This document shows positions 47,373 through 60,878 of a DNA stretch of 64,000 nt, piece by piece. Source of the stretch: Strongyloides papillosus (lineage: Eukaryota > Nematoda > Chromadorea > Rhabditida > Strongyloididae); contig SRSI01000028.1 of the NCBI GenBank assembly GCA_005656395.1, positions 1,488,001-1,552,000 of the forward strand. Direction: 5' to 3'. The notes under the pieces are model-generated. The model did not search any database. It was given only the letters and a program-made list of their open reading frames with translations, and was not told the DNA's origin. Made by a program: the position numbers and the translations under genes. The stretch's first letter is position 1. Each line of letters begins with the position of its first letter.

Positions 47373-49652
47373 ATGAATTATAAGACTCTACAAAACTTCT
47401 ATTCTTCAATTATTGGGAATTTTATGGGTGAGGTTCAATATAGTCGTGTTAATGCTGGTGGCTACAAAAATGGTTTATCAATACCAGATGTGTGCAAAAT
47501 AATGGAGGATATGACGAAAGATCCACTAGATAAATTGGCTATTGTTAATAAATATATTTTTGAGAATACTTATATGTCTCCTTATCAAGGGTTAGATTAT
47601 AGTTACCAAGAGGAGGTAGAATTCTTGAAAGATGTCAATTTCTATGATGATGATCTCAGTGCTTCAGCATCAAGATCATGGATATGGCAAACATGCAATG
47701 AATTTGGTTATTATCAAGCTACTTCTGCTGGAAATCACTCAATTTTGGGTGCTTCAATTCCAAATAATATTAATATTGATCTATGTACAGATGTTTTTGG
47801 GCCATCCTTTAATATTGATTATTTGAAAGAAGCGGTCTCAAGAACAGAATCAATGTATGGCGGAGCATACGGATATAACGCAATTAATGTAGTTATGCCA
47901 AATGATGATTTAGATCCATGGCATGCATTAGGAGTATACAATCAAACTGACACTATGATTCCATATCTTATTCATAATTCAGCCCATTGTGCTGATATGG
48001 AGCCACCATCTCCAAATGATCCTCCTGGATTAACATATGTTAGAAAACTTATCCTCCAAAATATTAAGACTTGGATTGGATTAACACATACTCCATTTGC
48101 TTCCAAAAAAATAACAACTAATAGCACTAAAAAAGAAGAATATTTGTCAGATAAATTAGAGATTGCTAAAATCAATAAATCTCCACCTAAGTTCAACGAT
48201 AGAAAAATGAAAAATAGAAAACAAGAAAGTATAATGAAAAAAAATACCGGCATAGTACACGGGTTAAAAGATCCTATAGTTAATAAAGATGATATTATTA
48301 CATCATCATCAGATATTACCATTGAATATATAGAACAGAAATTGAATCATTTCAATTCATCAGACATTCGTACACTTCAACAACCATTTTTTATCAACAG
48401 AAAGTTTAATAAAAATAAAAGTATTGCATTTGGTATGATTAGTGGTGAGGGTGAAACTAGTAGTAAATGGGTTACACTTGAAAGTTTGCCTATGATTGAT
48501 CTAGCTAAATATGTTGGAGCAGATATTTATCAATTGGAGCATCGATTTTACGGCAAATCCCAAGCCCCAAACGGCGATCTAAGCACTGAAAATTATCAAT
48601 ATCTAACTTCTAAACAAGCTTTAGCCGATCTCGCCGTCTTTATAAAGACAATGAATGCTAGATTTAACTACTCTGATCAAGTTCAATGGGTAACTTTCGG
48701 CGGGTCTTACTCTGGGAGTCTATCTGCTTGGTTTAGAGAATTATACCCAGAGTTAACTGTTTCTGCGTATTCTTCCTCTTCACCATTATTAAGTCTCTGT
48801 GATTTCTACGAGTACCTTCAAGTCGTTGAAAGATCCATTTCAACCTTCTCCCAAACTTGTAAGAATAATATTGCATCCGGTTTTAAGAAGATGCAAACTC
48901 TTATCATGACGCAAGAGGGCAGAAATCAATTAAACAAGTTATTTACTTTTACATACCCATGGAGTAATGGTTCAGTTGTTGAGGATTACGACGTACAATC
49001 ATTCTTCTCAAATGTTTACTCCAGTTTTCAGGGAGCTGTTCAATATAGTTTAGATAATACTGGTAAGTATGCCAACGGATATGGTATTAAAGAAGTTTGT
49101 GGAATTATGAATAATCAAACAAATGAACCATTAGTAAATATTGCTTATGTTGTAAATTATATGAATACTATGTACTATCCCTCAAATACATCCATTCCAA
49201 TGAGTAATACTTATATGGAGACAATTCAATTTTATAAAACTGCCACTTATGCTTATGGGAATGCTGATGCCAAATCATGGTTATGGCAAACATGTAATGA
49301 ATTTGGTTATTTCCAATCAAGTGATTTAGGATACAACATCTTTGAATCATCTTGCAATGTCAATTTATTCATCAATATATGCATTGATGTATTTGGTAAA
49401 CAATTCACACGTGATAAAATAGATGCAAATGTTCGGCGAACAAACTTATACTATGATGCTAATACTAATTATCATGGATCAAACGTTGTAATAGCTTATG
49501 GCTCGATTGACCTATGGCATATATTGGGATCGTACACTTATGATAGTAGTCATAATTTATTTTCATGCCTTATCAATGGTAAAGCTCATTGTGCTGATTT
49601 ATATCCACCAAGAGAAACGGATCCTGTAGATTTACCAAATGAAAGCAAATAA
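47373..49652 (+). CDS. S28 serine carboxypeptidase-like protein, one and a half domains
   Basis: A peptidase of family S28 (lysosomal Pro-X carboxypeptidase, DPP7, thymus-specific protease), usually lysosomal or secreted. The frame encodes 759 aa in one exon. Residues 1 to about 235 are the C-terminal half of a first S28 domain, with its Asp (LDPWHALG) and His (NSAHCADM) but no Ser. A basic linker follows (about 247-310). The second domain, from about 325, is essentially complete: EQKLNHF, GEGETSSKW, HRFYGKS, GGSYSG with Ser445, IDLWHILG and GKAHCADLYP, so the catalytic triad is present. No signal peptide precedes the first ATG, so as it stands the protein would not enter the secretory path. 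About 48530-48980 uses many C-ending codons unlike the rest. Confidence 0.8.
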   Translation: MNYKTLQNFYSSIIGNFMGEVQYSRVNAGGYKNGLSIPDVCKIMEDMTKDPLDKLAIVNKYIFENTYMSPYQGLDYSYQEEVEFLKDVNFYDDDLSASASRSWIWQTCNEFGYYQATSAGNHSILGASIPNNINIDLCTDVFGPSFNIDYLKEAVSRTESMYGGAYGYNAINVVMPNDDLDPWHALGVYNQTDTMIPYLIHNSAHCADMEPPSPNDPPGLTYVRKLILQNIKTWIGLTHTPFASKKITTNSTKKEEYLSDKLEIAKINKSPPKFNDRKMKNRKQESIMKKNTGIVHGLKDPIVNKDDIITSSSDITIEYIEQKLNHFNSSDIRTLQQPFFINRKFNKNKSIAFGMISGEGETSSKWVTLESLPMIDLAKYVGADIYQLEHRFYGKSQAPNGDLSTENYQYLTSKQALADLAVFIKTMNARFNYSDQVQWVTFGGSYSGSLSAWFRELYPELTVSAYSSSSPLLSLCDFYEYLQVVERSISTFSQTCKNNIASGFKKMQTLIMTQEGRNQLNKLFTFTYPWSNGSVVEDYDVQSFFSNVYSSFQGAVQYSLDNTGKYANGYGIKEVCGIMNNQTNEPLVNIAYVVNYMNTMYYPSNTSIPMSNTYMETIQFYKTATYAYGNADAKSWLWQTCNEFGYFQSSDLGYNIFESSCNVNLFINICIDVFGKQFTRDKIDANVRRTNLYYDANTNYHGSNVVIAYGSIDLWHILGSYTYDSSHNLFSCLINGKAHCADLYPPRETDPVDLPNESK

Positions 49653-50195
49653 TAAGAACTCATCTTTTATCATCTCTTAAAATTTAATAATTTTTGTTAG
49701 TTAAGCAAATAAAGAATCATCCTTTTTAATGATAATAAAAAATAAATAGTTATTTCTTTATTTAAATACGGCATTATTTACTATTTTAAATTAATTATAT
49801 AATATCATACAATAAATGAGATCGTACTGAAAAAAATGTAAATAATGTATTAAGAATATGATAAAAACTGAGTCTTTAAAAGTCATATTCCTTTATTAAA
49901 TATTTAAACACTATAGATGTAAGCTTTTATGTCTTCTTTTAAATAGTGTGCCATTAAAATATGTAACTGTTTCTTTTCACTATATGAAACAGATTTTAAA
50001 TTATCAGGAGAATCTTTATATTAAAAAGAATTTAATTTTGCGATGGACTTATCCTTTTTGATTAATTAGAAAAAATATTAGTTTGAAGAGATTAATGTTC
50101 ATTAGCCATAAATCCTAAAAAGGATACTTCAAAAATTCCAATAATTGGTTAATTTTCGTTTAACCATTAACATTATATATCGTAACTCCGTGTGA
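49653..50195. other. Intergenic between converging genes
   Basis: A+T-rich spacer between the ends of the S28 gene (plus) and the GPCR gene (minus). Nothing else seen. Confidence 0.5.
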
Positions 50196-51640
50196 TCAAA
50201 AATAAGGATTTGCCTTAGTAGTTTTATTATTATTAATGAATGAAGTTTTATGACCAAACCCAGCACGTGTAATGGTGGTAGACGTTGATGGATTACGACC
50301 AGCTATGCTAATATTACGAGATTGATTCTCAACTATTCTATAGTTGTATGAATTATTTATATTGCTAAATTTTTTTGAGTAATTGCGACACAATAATCCC
50401 TGCAGCATCGTAATCGTCCTACGACGGAAATGAACGGATGCTGTACAAAATAGAACAAAATTTAAAACTTTTCCAAAGATAACAAGAAGATTCAATATTG
50501 ATGTCATAATAGATAACTTTTTATTCTTTATACCAAATAAGGAAATTATTGTTGGAATTATTGATGGAGTCTAGAAAAGAAATGTAATGAATTTCTCTAA
50601 TCATTGTTTAACATTACCTGTGTTAGTGTAAAACAAATTAAAATTGACATTACAGTTGTTGTAACTTTCTTTTCTTGCCTCAAAAAAGTTCCAAAGTCAC
50701 TTACTCTTCTTAATTCTGTTGTATTAGTGGAACTTGAGGTTCTCGATAAAATTGGTCGTTTTTTAACAATAAATATTAATAAAATATTTAAAATATTGAC
50801 AATGACAACAGGGATAATTACTTGATAAAAAATTGAGGCATGTTTGGCAAATTTGATAAATATTGTCAATATTTTTGAATTATTTTTTGCTTCAACTATT
50901 TGATAATATGTATAACTATTATTACATTCAGGTGGTCCTTCTTGTGGTTCATATTCATATAATAGTATCCAATGATAACACAATAAAAGACTTAGGAGTA
51001 CCATAATAATAATTCCAACAATTGTTTTTTTTGCTCTGAATGTTTGTCTTGTATGCATAGGACTACGAATTCCAATAAATCTCTCCATTGAAACCCCTAG
51101 TACAAACCAACAACTTGCCATTGAAAATGCATTCTTGAACCATAGACGATAAACATATGTCTTGAAGTAAAAAACTCTAAAAAGTAATGTTGATCGAATT
51201 GGGGCGTATGTTGATAACCATTCAGGTATATGGAGGACAATTACAGATAAATCAGAGAATGCCATTGCTGATAGAAGTAAATTGGCTTGGTTTCTCATTC
51301 CTTTACTTAACAATACAAGGAGATTCAAACAATTTCCAAGTAAACCAAATAAAATTAAGAGAGGATAGATGTATGATGATATCAAATAGTCAATGTAATT
51401 AGCAGAAAATGAAAAATTACACTATAAAAATATATTATAAATAAATATTTTTAAACTTACATTTTTCAATGGTTTTACATTTTTTAAAGGGTACAATGAT
51501 TCATTAATAATATTTTTTTCAATATCTGTGTTATTGTTATCCTCCAATGCTTCAATTGATATATTACAGAATGATTGGATAAAAGTAATAATATATAATG
51601 ATGCTAGTAAAAAATTTGTCAAAATATATTTTAAATTCAT
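50196..51640 (-). CDS. Rhodopsin-family GPCR, nematode FMRFamide-receptor-like
   Basis: A plasma-membrane peptide-receptor-like GPCR. Exons 51640-51461, 51421-50618 and 50570-50196 all join in phase 0 across introns of 39 and 47 nt, giving about 452 aa. Exon 1 encodes a signal peptide and an Asn-rich extracellular stretch with sequons (NIS, NES). TM1 starts at about residue 72 and contains GLLGNCLN. TM2 carries MAFSDL. TM3 ends MERFIGI, so the DRY motif is ERF with the first residue Glu. TM6 is split by the last intron (TLTQ|TPSIIPT). TM7 reads GKVLNFVLFCTASVHFRRR, typical of nematode FRPR-type receptors. The C-terminal tail is Ser/Thr/Asn-rich. The ligand is unknown. It is not similar to the GPCR at 1547-3737 beyond the superfamily. 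Confidence 0.85.
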
Positions 51641-53925
51641 ATCTGAAAAAATTAAAGATATTTAAGTGAATTAAAATTGACAAAAAAGTGATTTATCAGG
51701 GAAAAGATAGATAAACAGAAGAAATATTACTTTTTTTGTGTTTAAAATCATATACATGGAAAATATTAACACCATCACAATCCCTGAAGATTTATGTACT
51801 ATTTAATAAAGTCCATGAACACATTATGTAAATAATGGAAGAAATAAAATAATAGGTTTTTATTCTTTCATTCCGATATTAATTAAATAATTATATTTTC
51901 TTAGGCTTATTTATTATCATCAAAATATGTTTCATAAATTTTAATAAAGTTTAAATACATAAAAATTTATATTTTTCATCTTTCAAAAACCTTTTTGGAA
52001 ATGAAAAAGAAATTTGTATAAAATTTTATTCATTAATGATATTCTAATAAATGAGGAAGGTTCCATAGATTTCTTTTTTTAAGTATCTATAATTTGGCTA
52101 ATTACTCTGTATACATATTAGATAAGTTTTAATTAGCATTTACAAACTTACTATCCCTATTAACAAAAATGTGATATAATAATTTTTGAACATTTTTAAT
52201 AATAATTAAAAATAAAAAACTCTCTAGATCTATGTGTATAATTTTTATGGCAAAATAATGACTAAATATCCTCTTTTATAATAAAGTAGAATAATAAATT
52301 AAGGAAAACAATTGAGAAAGCCTGAATGATTAATAAATTAACATGAAACTATGTAAATTAAAAAAATTAAAAAATTCAAGTATATATGATATGGATAAGA
52401 ATTTGTTATGATGAAAACATACTCTATTTCTAAAAGTATAATTTAAAAAAGACTTTCCAAAATGTGAGAATTCTTCCCACCTCTAGTGTGATAACATTAG
52501 AATATTCAGACTCTCACATATTCTAAAATATTCTTCCATTCACATTCAATTTCTGAAGAATATGTTAATTTTGATAGTTAAAAATATATTTTTTTATTAT
52601 ACACGTCTATCAAATGATATTTAAAATAATACTTATATAGAATTTTGTTTATGTAATTGATATATTTTATACATTACTATCTGATGAATCTTTAGATATT
52701 CTATAGTATTTTTTACTTCAAACATTTAATAATATCACTTACAGTTTGTACCTTTATTAATATAAATTATTCAATATGAAAATTAATACTAATAAATATC
52801 TACAAAATTTTTTGTTAACATAATTTTTTATGTATAATATTATGCAATAATAGGAAAATATAAACTAGTAGGGTTTGTTAAATTAATAATTATAAAATTT
52901 TATTTAAAAGAAATATAAAAATATATGATATTGTCTTTGTTATAAATTTCTTTGCACTTTATCAAAAATTAAATTTTTATTTTCATCAACAAATATTATT
53001 AACAACACGCTATATTTGTATAAATATATTTATAAGGTAATTACTTTAATTTATATTTTTAAGAAAGAATATTATAATAAGATAATATATAAATATGGGC
53101 AATAAAAAATCTTTTAAATTTTTATCAAAAATTCCTTTTTTCGTATCCTATATTATCTTTTTTTCTTCCTTATCTCCAAATATTTTTCTAATTAAGAATA
53201 AGATCTTCGTTTTTTAAAATATGAATTATTTAATTATTGTCCAAGTTAAAATAGATATACATGTCTACTTAAATTTCTAAAGATACATTAAGAGGTAAAA
53301 TAAGAGTTTTCAAAATTGTTATGAGAAACGATACTTAACCAAATTTTATAATAAGATTTCCCTTATGTCTGAGATGATAAAATTTCTAAAAATGAATTAT
53401 TTATTTTTAGAAAGAAATGGTTTTCTTTTTATCGATAATAGACATTTAAATTATATCACTAATCAAATACTATAAAAAACATTCTTTTTACATACTTTTA
53501 ATCTCCTTATTATCAAAAAAAAAGATGTAATTACATAAAACAGTAAAAATCATTTTTCTTAAAAATAATGTTTGACATTTTCTGCATCATTTCAATATAA
53601 CTGGAATAATTAATGAAGATGGACCTATATCATGAATATATAATTCAGTTATTATATATAAAGTGATAATATTTTAAAATACGATATTTATTTTTTTTTG
53701 CGAGAAAAAAGTACTTTATCAATTGTAACATATTATGTTTGAGGTATTTAATTTAAATAACTTATAAAAACGGTTAATTCAATGTAATTTGGTAATAAAA
53801 TTTTTTATATCCACCATTTAATATCCCTCTTGATCCTCTTTCTATTAATTTGAGGCGTACAATAGTATATTTATCAATAAATATGTCATTTAAAGTATTA
53901 TCAATTGCATAGTATTTTGTGTAAT
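51641..53925. other. Long A+T-rich intergenic region
   Basis: Shared upstream region of a minus-strand GPCR and a plus-strand Ly6 gene. No gene, repeat or clear regulatory motif was supported. Confidence 0.45.
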
Positions 53926-54839
53926 ATGGAACGATCTATAATATTTTTCATTTTATTGATATATTTAGTAAAAAATTCAATTGGAAATGTCGTTTGTTAT
54001 CAATGCTACGCAAATTCAACAATTTCTGGTACAACATGTTCCATTGATAAAGTATGCATATCATCTTATTGTATTGGGGTATTATATCCTAACATGACAT
54101 GGCACATGGATTGTGGTCCAGAAGATGGAGAACCACCAAGCGAATCTTGCACTCTAGATAGTGATACAAAAATCGTGTCATGCTATTGTGAAAATAATTT
54201 CTGTAATTCTATCGATAAAATATTACCAGCATTATCTGATGCTTCAGGAGTAACAGGGAACGCTTCTGTTATTTTGCCACATAGAAATTTAACATGTCTT
54301 GAATGTGGGCAAGTACTAACAAAAGATGGTGTTAGTCATACAATTCCATGTACTGCAGAAAGCACGTGTCTTGGAGTTCAATGTTTAACAAGTAAGAGAT
54401 TAATATTCTTTTTTAACTTATAAATTTTTCACTAGAACGCAGTGTGTATCCAATTTCATTTTGTGTCACAAGTTGGGATACACCACCTATTTTGAGATGT
54501 CGACATGAAGTTGGAAGTGATGAAATTTGTGCGTGTTTCCAAGATTATTGTAATATACCTTATAATCCTCTTAATATTACTTATACAACAACAGAAACTC
54601 CATCAACTACAGAAATTCCATTAACTACAATATCAGCATTAACAACAACAACTGAACCCGGTACAATTGTCTGTCCTGATGGAAGAAGATATGGTCCTAA
54701 TGAACAGGCAGTTATAATGGGAGAAAAACTAAGAGACATTATACTTGGAAAGTTTGGCAAGTATACAAGTAATGCAACGACTAATTTTGAAAGTGGAATA
54801 AATTATCACATTTGCAATTATATGAATGGACGAAAATAA
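53926..54839 (+). CDS. Secreted two-domain Ly6-like protein with Thr-rich stalk
   Basis: An extracellular cysteine-rich protein. Exons 53926-54391 and 54436-54839 join in phase 1 across a 44 nt intron, giving about 289 aa. I chose the ATG at 53926 (MERSIIFF) because it opens a clean signal peptide; an in-frame ATG at 53905 adds seven residues. Domain 1 runs from VCYQCYANS to CYCENNFCNS; domain 2 from LTCLECGQV to CACFQDYCN. Both end in the C-x-C then CN pattern of Ly6/uPAR folds. A Thr/Ser/Pro-rich stretch of about 25 residues follows, probably O-glycosylated. The tail (CPDGRRYGPNEQAV to HICNYMNGRK) carries two further cysteines and no hydrophobic anchor, so this protein appears to be released, unlike the gene at 4926-5874. 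Confidence 0.8.
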
Positions 54840-57800
54840 AAAGTATATCTACTCTTTAATAGCTAAACACTCTTTTAATTGAACATTTTATAATAAACAA
54901 AAAAATATTTTTTTAAATTTATGAGAGAAAAAGAAAGAAATGGTCTTTAAGTATTATTAATATTTATCAAGAATGAAAGAATGATAAATATTTCCCATTA
55001 AAATTTTTAAAAAAAAAGTTGAATTTTGTGTAAAGTAAAATAGTGAGTCATAATACTAACATTTTTTCCTATACAAATTCCCTTTAAAACTACATAATGT
55101 AAATTGTAAGCTAATATATACATTTAATATAATTTAAAATAATAACGAGATGATTATAAATAAAATGTTTTATACTATAAAAAAAGTTATAACAATAAGT
55201 ACATCAATTTTATTAAGATATACAATTTTATAAAGTTACCCAAAAAATGATAGATTTTGGTATAAATTAATGAGAAATAAAAAATTAAAATATCTTAAGT
55301 GTTTCATAAACTTAATTACTTATTAATTATATTAAGAAGTAAAAATTCATTTTCAGTTAACTTTCCTTTTTTTATTCAGTAACATAAGTATAATAAAAAA
55401 ATAAAATCCATTAACTTTATTGAAATTTTTGCTATTAATTTTAAAAAAATAAATAAGAAGTACTCATTTATATCATTTCTTTGTGACTATCCCAAAAGTT
55501 TTCTTATCCCATTTTTATCAATTTAAATTTATTTATTTAAAAACAAGCCACTTTTTTGAATTAAAAATAAATTAATAGAATACATTATGTGCAACTATTA
55601 ATTCTTATTTTTAAATTATTTATCACCAATAATAGAAAAAATGTTCCTTCTCTGACATATTATATATATTTTAAAGAGACAACAAATAAAACATTTACCA
55701 AATATATACATTTATTTTACTTTCCTTCTAGAAGTTAGAACAATCAATTTAAGGAGAAAAAAATGAAGAAACTTTTTTTTCTCTTCCTAAATCATAATAT
55801 ATTATTTATGAATATTTTTACATTACATTTTTTAAAAATAGAAGATTTGTAGTTTATATATTTATGATAAATAAAAAAAAGTTATATACCTGTTTCGAAA
55901 ATATATTTTTTTTATATCATTCTACATCATAAAAACAATTAAATTATTTTTGACTGGGATATGTCTTATATTTACTTTATTTTCCTTCCAAAAATCATTA
56001 CAATTATCTTTTCATATCATATCTTACAATATCGTTTTAATATAAATATCAAATTAATATAACTAAATATTTAGAGATTCATTGATAAGTTGTCGACTAT
56101 CATCATAATGTAATTGATAAAATTTATGACATATTCTAAGACTTACTCATATCATGCACAAATTTTTTATATTTATAACTATCCTTCTTCTTTTTAATAA
56201 ATATAAAATAAAAAATTTATTTTTTTCTAAAATAATCTTCTAATAATTAAGTCATCTTTTATGAAATACATTTGTATTAAGGTTTACTACAAACAATTTT
56301 AATAATTTTACTTAACATTTTCCCAATAATATGTACAATTTTTTTCTTCACATTACTAATAGTTAAATAATGGCATTGGTAAAATTTTTTTTCAATTATT
56401 AGTGTTATAATTGGTTGAAGATTTAATAAATATAAGAAATTATAATTAATCCCTTAAACATAGTATTTTGATTCCCAACCCGCTAACTTTTAAGAGTTAT
56501 AATTTTTGAAAATATTATTTATTATAAGATTATATATATTTACTAAATTTATCACTTAATTTTTTTGTATACACAACAAAATACATATAATTTATATATA
56601 ACGAATAAATGACTTTAAAATTTTACCTTTATATAAATCAATTTCTCTCATTAACTACTTCATTTTTAGCTACTTTTTAAATTATATTTAATAAATAGTC
56701 AAAAATTATAACTATTTTTCATCGTAATTGTTTATTATACACATTTATTTAACTTCATCTTACATTTATTTAAAGATAAAATAATTTAAGAATCCACGAT
56801 CAATAAAATTACTTATAAAAATTTTGAATATTAATTGTAAAAAAATAATACTTATAAATAAATTATTTATAGTCATAGCAAATTTCATAAAAACTTCATT
56901 GTTTTCCATAAACTATTTACTGATTCTTGAGCTCATTATTTTTATCAAAAAATGTTAATTCTTTCTTTTATTTCTGTTCTTGATAAAGAATTTTTTTAAT
57001 TTAACAAAAAAAGTATTGTTATTCATAACGGTAAATATACAGTAGGTTATGATAAAATTTTTGAACTGTTTAATTTATTAATAACTTTGCAAAATTTTAA
57101 ATTTATCCACCTTCTTTTTTTATGAAACTGTTCTTACATACAGGAAACTTTTTGTTCATCCTTTTTTCCCATTATACTTTTTGAATATATTAGTCTTCAA
57201 TCTTTGATATAAACTTGTGGTTTTCTATCTATCAAAATTTTACATAGGAGTGAATAAGAAAAAAGAATAAAGTTATACTACATTTTTAGTTAAAATGTAT
57301 AGTGTTAATAATTATATTATTTACTGTTATTAGTTTTTTTTCTTTCTAATATGATATTTAAAATAAATGTTTTTTATCACAAAAAAAATAAGATTTCATC
57401 AACACTAAACATTTCTTATAATGAAGTATCTCATAATGATCTTGTTAGAGTGAATATAATAATGTTTAAAAAAAGAAAGCTTTTTGGATGGAAAAATAAA
57501 GAAAGATTACAAAGTGTTTATTTCTTGAATGTCTTTTAAAAAGTATTATATACATACTCAACAAATGAATTTTTAAATTTCTTAAAAAAAAAGTTAAATA
57601 TATTTAAAGTGAATTTTCAGGCAAATTTTTATTCATCATCTGCTTACATAGTATGTGTTATATATACAAATTTAAAAGTTTCTTACTTACTTGAATATTA
57701 AATACATTTTAACATTGTTAATAAGAATTCATCACTTATCTTTATCATTTTTTCCCCTACAATTTCGTAATGTATATTATTAGTAAGGGAAATTTTTATC

Positions 57801-58479
57801 ATAAAAGTTAATTTGAAGGCTATCATTATGTATATTAAGATAATTGCCATCAAAATGTTTTAATTTATAACTGTACTGCAATGTTTATATCTATCTACAC
57901 CTTCTTTCTCTTTTCTTAAACTTTCATCCTCCCTCTAATATATAATTTATGTGTTTATTAAGAAAAAAAGTAGAGAAACTTTTCTAGCAAATTTTAACTA
58001 GTTTTATTTGCATCGTTATTAGTTTTAAAAAAATTTTGTGTAATAATGATATATCTTATCATATACAGTGATTTATATCAAAAAAATATACTTTACATAA
58101 TTTTTAGCTTAGCATGTTTAAATATTTGTATTTTTAGGATACTTTTTTAGAAAAAAACATATAGAAATGTTTAATGATAACTATGTATGATTTATATTTG
58201 ATCACAAGATTTTATCATCATTTTTTTAAAACTATTTTGTGACAAATAATGTTATAGATTATATTTTACAAAATTTCAACAACCTCCAAACGAATGTCAT
58301 CTCTTTGATATAATTTTGGTTAGAAAATAAATAACTTTTAAAAAGAAGAACTATATGTACATTATTTTTATCTTCTCTTTATTTACTTTAATTTTAAAAG
58401 TTTATAATTTCAAATAATTTAAATTTTTAATATTTATCATCTCATATTGCATAATTTCGTTTTTTTCATCTTTCTAGTT

Positions 58480-59160
58480 AACCTCATCTATTGAAAATTG
58501 ATGTCTATGACAAACAAGATCACATTTTATTGTATACCTTTTATTCCCGCTTCTTAGATTGCCACTGCACTACCTAACAGCTATCTATTTAGAGTGATGC
58601 ACCCTTTCATATCAATTATTTTTCTATCGCGCACATGCTCAACACTTTATTTAATGTCCCACTTTGCCACTCGCGTGTATTGGTCAATGCCAGCTTTTAT
58701 ATTATATGTATATTTTCATATGTTAAAATTTTCTTATCTTTTCCTCATCAGTTTTTATTTAAATAGTCTTTGTTGTCTTTATATAAATATTTCGAGAAAA
58801 TTTAATTGCTTCATCGTTTTTCAACAACAATTACATAAAGCTAAACCCCATTAGAAGAAAAAGATGCACTATATATGTGTATATATTTATCTGTTGTAAA
58901 GACATCATATGCGCAAGACAATTGTCTACACTTGTTCTTATGAGTGAATGAGACACCCAGTTAAGTTTAATTTCTCCATCAACTTAACTCCAATCCCTTC
59001 TATAAACCATTAATCAAGACTCTAACTGTATCAGATTAACAATTTATTGCTTTATTTCAATTCCTCCCAATTATATTACAAATTGATATACACGTTATAT
59101 TTATAAACTTTACCTCTTCTTTATCATCTTACTATCACTGCACATATCTATAATTTGCTC
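58480..59160 (+). promoter_or_regulatory. Candidate distal regulatory region of rho-1
   Basis: Compositional patch within an otherwise extreme A+T tract, about 1.0 to 1.7 kb before the rho-1 ATG, with GCGCACATGC and CTCGCGTG-type words near 58630 and 58672. No intact coding frame with exon-like codons was found. The regulatory role is inferred only from composition and position. Confidence 0.2.
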
Positions 59161-59679
59161 ACATTTCATCAGTGTGATTTTATATTTCTCCTTTAAATCG
59201 TAACTATGTTGGCTTATAATGTTTTATGCTATATCTTTAATATTTTTTTAAAAACTTTTAATGTAATATTTATATATTATAACGCCTTTTTAACATTCCT
59301 ACATTATAACTCATAGTTTAATAAAAATAACAAAAATTAGTTATATATACATTTTTTCAAGTCGCATATTCCTCCTTATTGTGGAAAATTTCTCTCCATT
59401 TCTCAATATATATAACTAATCATAAATGTCACGATAATGTAATAAAAAATCATTGTTTATAATAAATATTTTTTGATTAAATATTAAATAAAGAAAATAA
59501 CACCAGATTCTTTAATTTAATTATATTAAAATCTTTTAATGATAACTTTTACCCATTCGTTTTTTTGACATCTATATATACACTTCGAGTGTTAAAAATA
59601 ATCAACCTGGTGGCTGACAATCAATATAACAATAAGCAATTTAAGCAAATGTTACATTTGTTATTTCTTTTGTTAGTTG

Positions 59680-59802
59680 ATGCGTAATCAAATGGAGAAT
59701 GGTGATGCGCCTACAAGATATATCTTTTCTTTTGATGATCACAAACATACCTGGTTTGTTGAATTTTATATATTATATTATATCATTTATATATTAGGAT
59801 AA
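59680..59802 (+). CDS. Micro-ORF upstream of rho-1, 40 codons
   Basis: The frame follows a strong acceptor-like TTCTTTTGTTAG at 59665-59676 by three bases. It starts MRNQMENGDAPTRYIFSF and uses exon-like codons up to HKHTW, where a GTTTGT donor-like sequence occurs; beyond that it is A+T-rich and hydrophobic. It might be an alternative 5' exon, a trans-spliced short gene, or chance. No family is recognised. Confidence 0.25.
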   Translation: MRNQMENGDAPTRYIFSFDDHKHTWFVEFYILYYIIYILG

Positions 59803-60120
59803 GTTGCGTAGAAAAATATAATTGATAAATGTGTTCATCGTATATGTATATATCAGCCTATCTATATCAATAAGACCATTTCAGTTCATTAAATATACGA
59901 TAATGTGTTGACATTAATCGTTTTTAAGTCTTTATCCCAAAATTCAAGGTCACATTAAGTTGTAGAGTAAGAATTAATGTTGCATTTTATGTGCCACCAC
60001 ATTAAACAAGATCTTTTTGCCGTTTTGACTTTTTATATTTCTTATTCCGAAAGATTTTTCTTTTTTTATTTACTATATTTTTATTATTTGTTATTATTAT
60101 TTTTATCATCATATTTATAG

Positions 60121-60878
<758 letters not shown>

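Noticed and set aside
57351..57539. 62-codon plus-strand frame with purine-rich codons
   Set aside because: No signal peptide, splice context or motif; length is within chance for this composition, so it is not called as a gene.
58594..58854. 86-codon frame in the less A+T-rich patch upstream of rho-1
   Set aside because: The hydrophobic, Cys-poor run lacks any recognisable family and has no exon-like codon pattern; the patch is more easily seen as non-coding.
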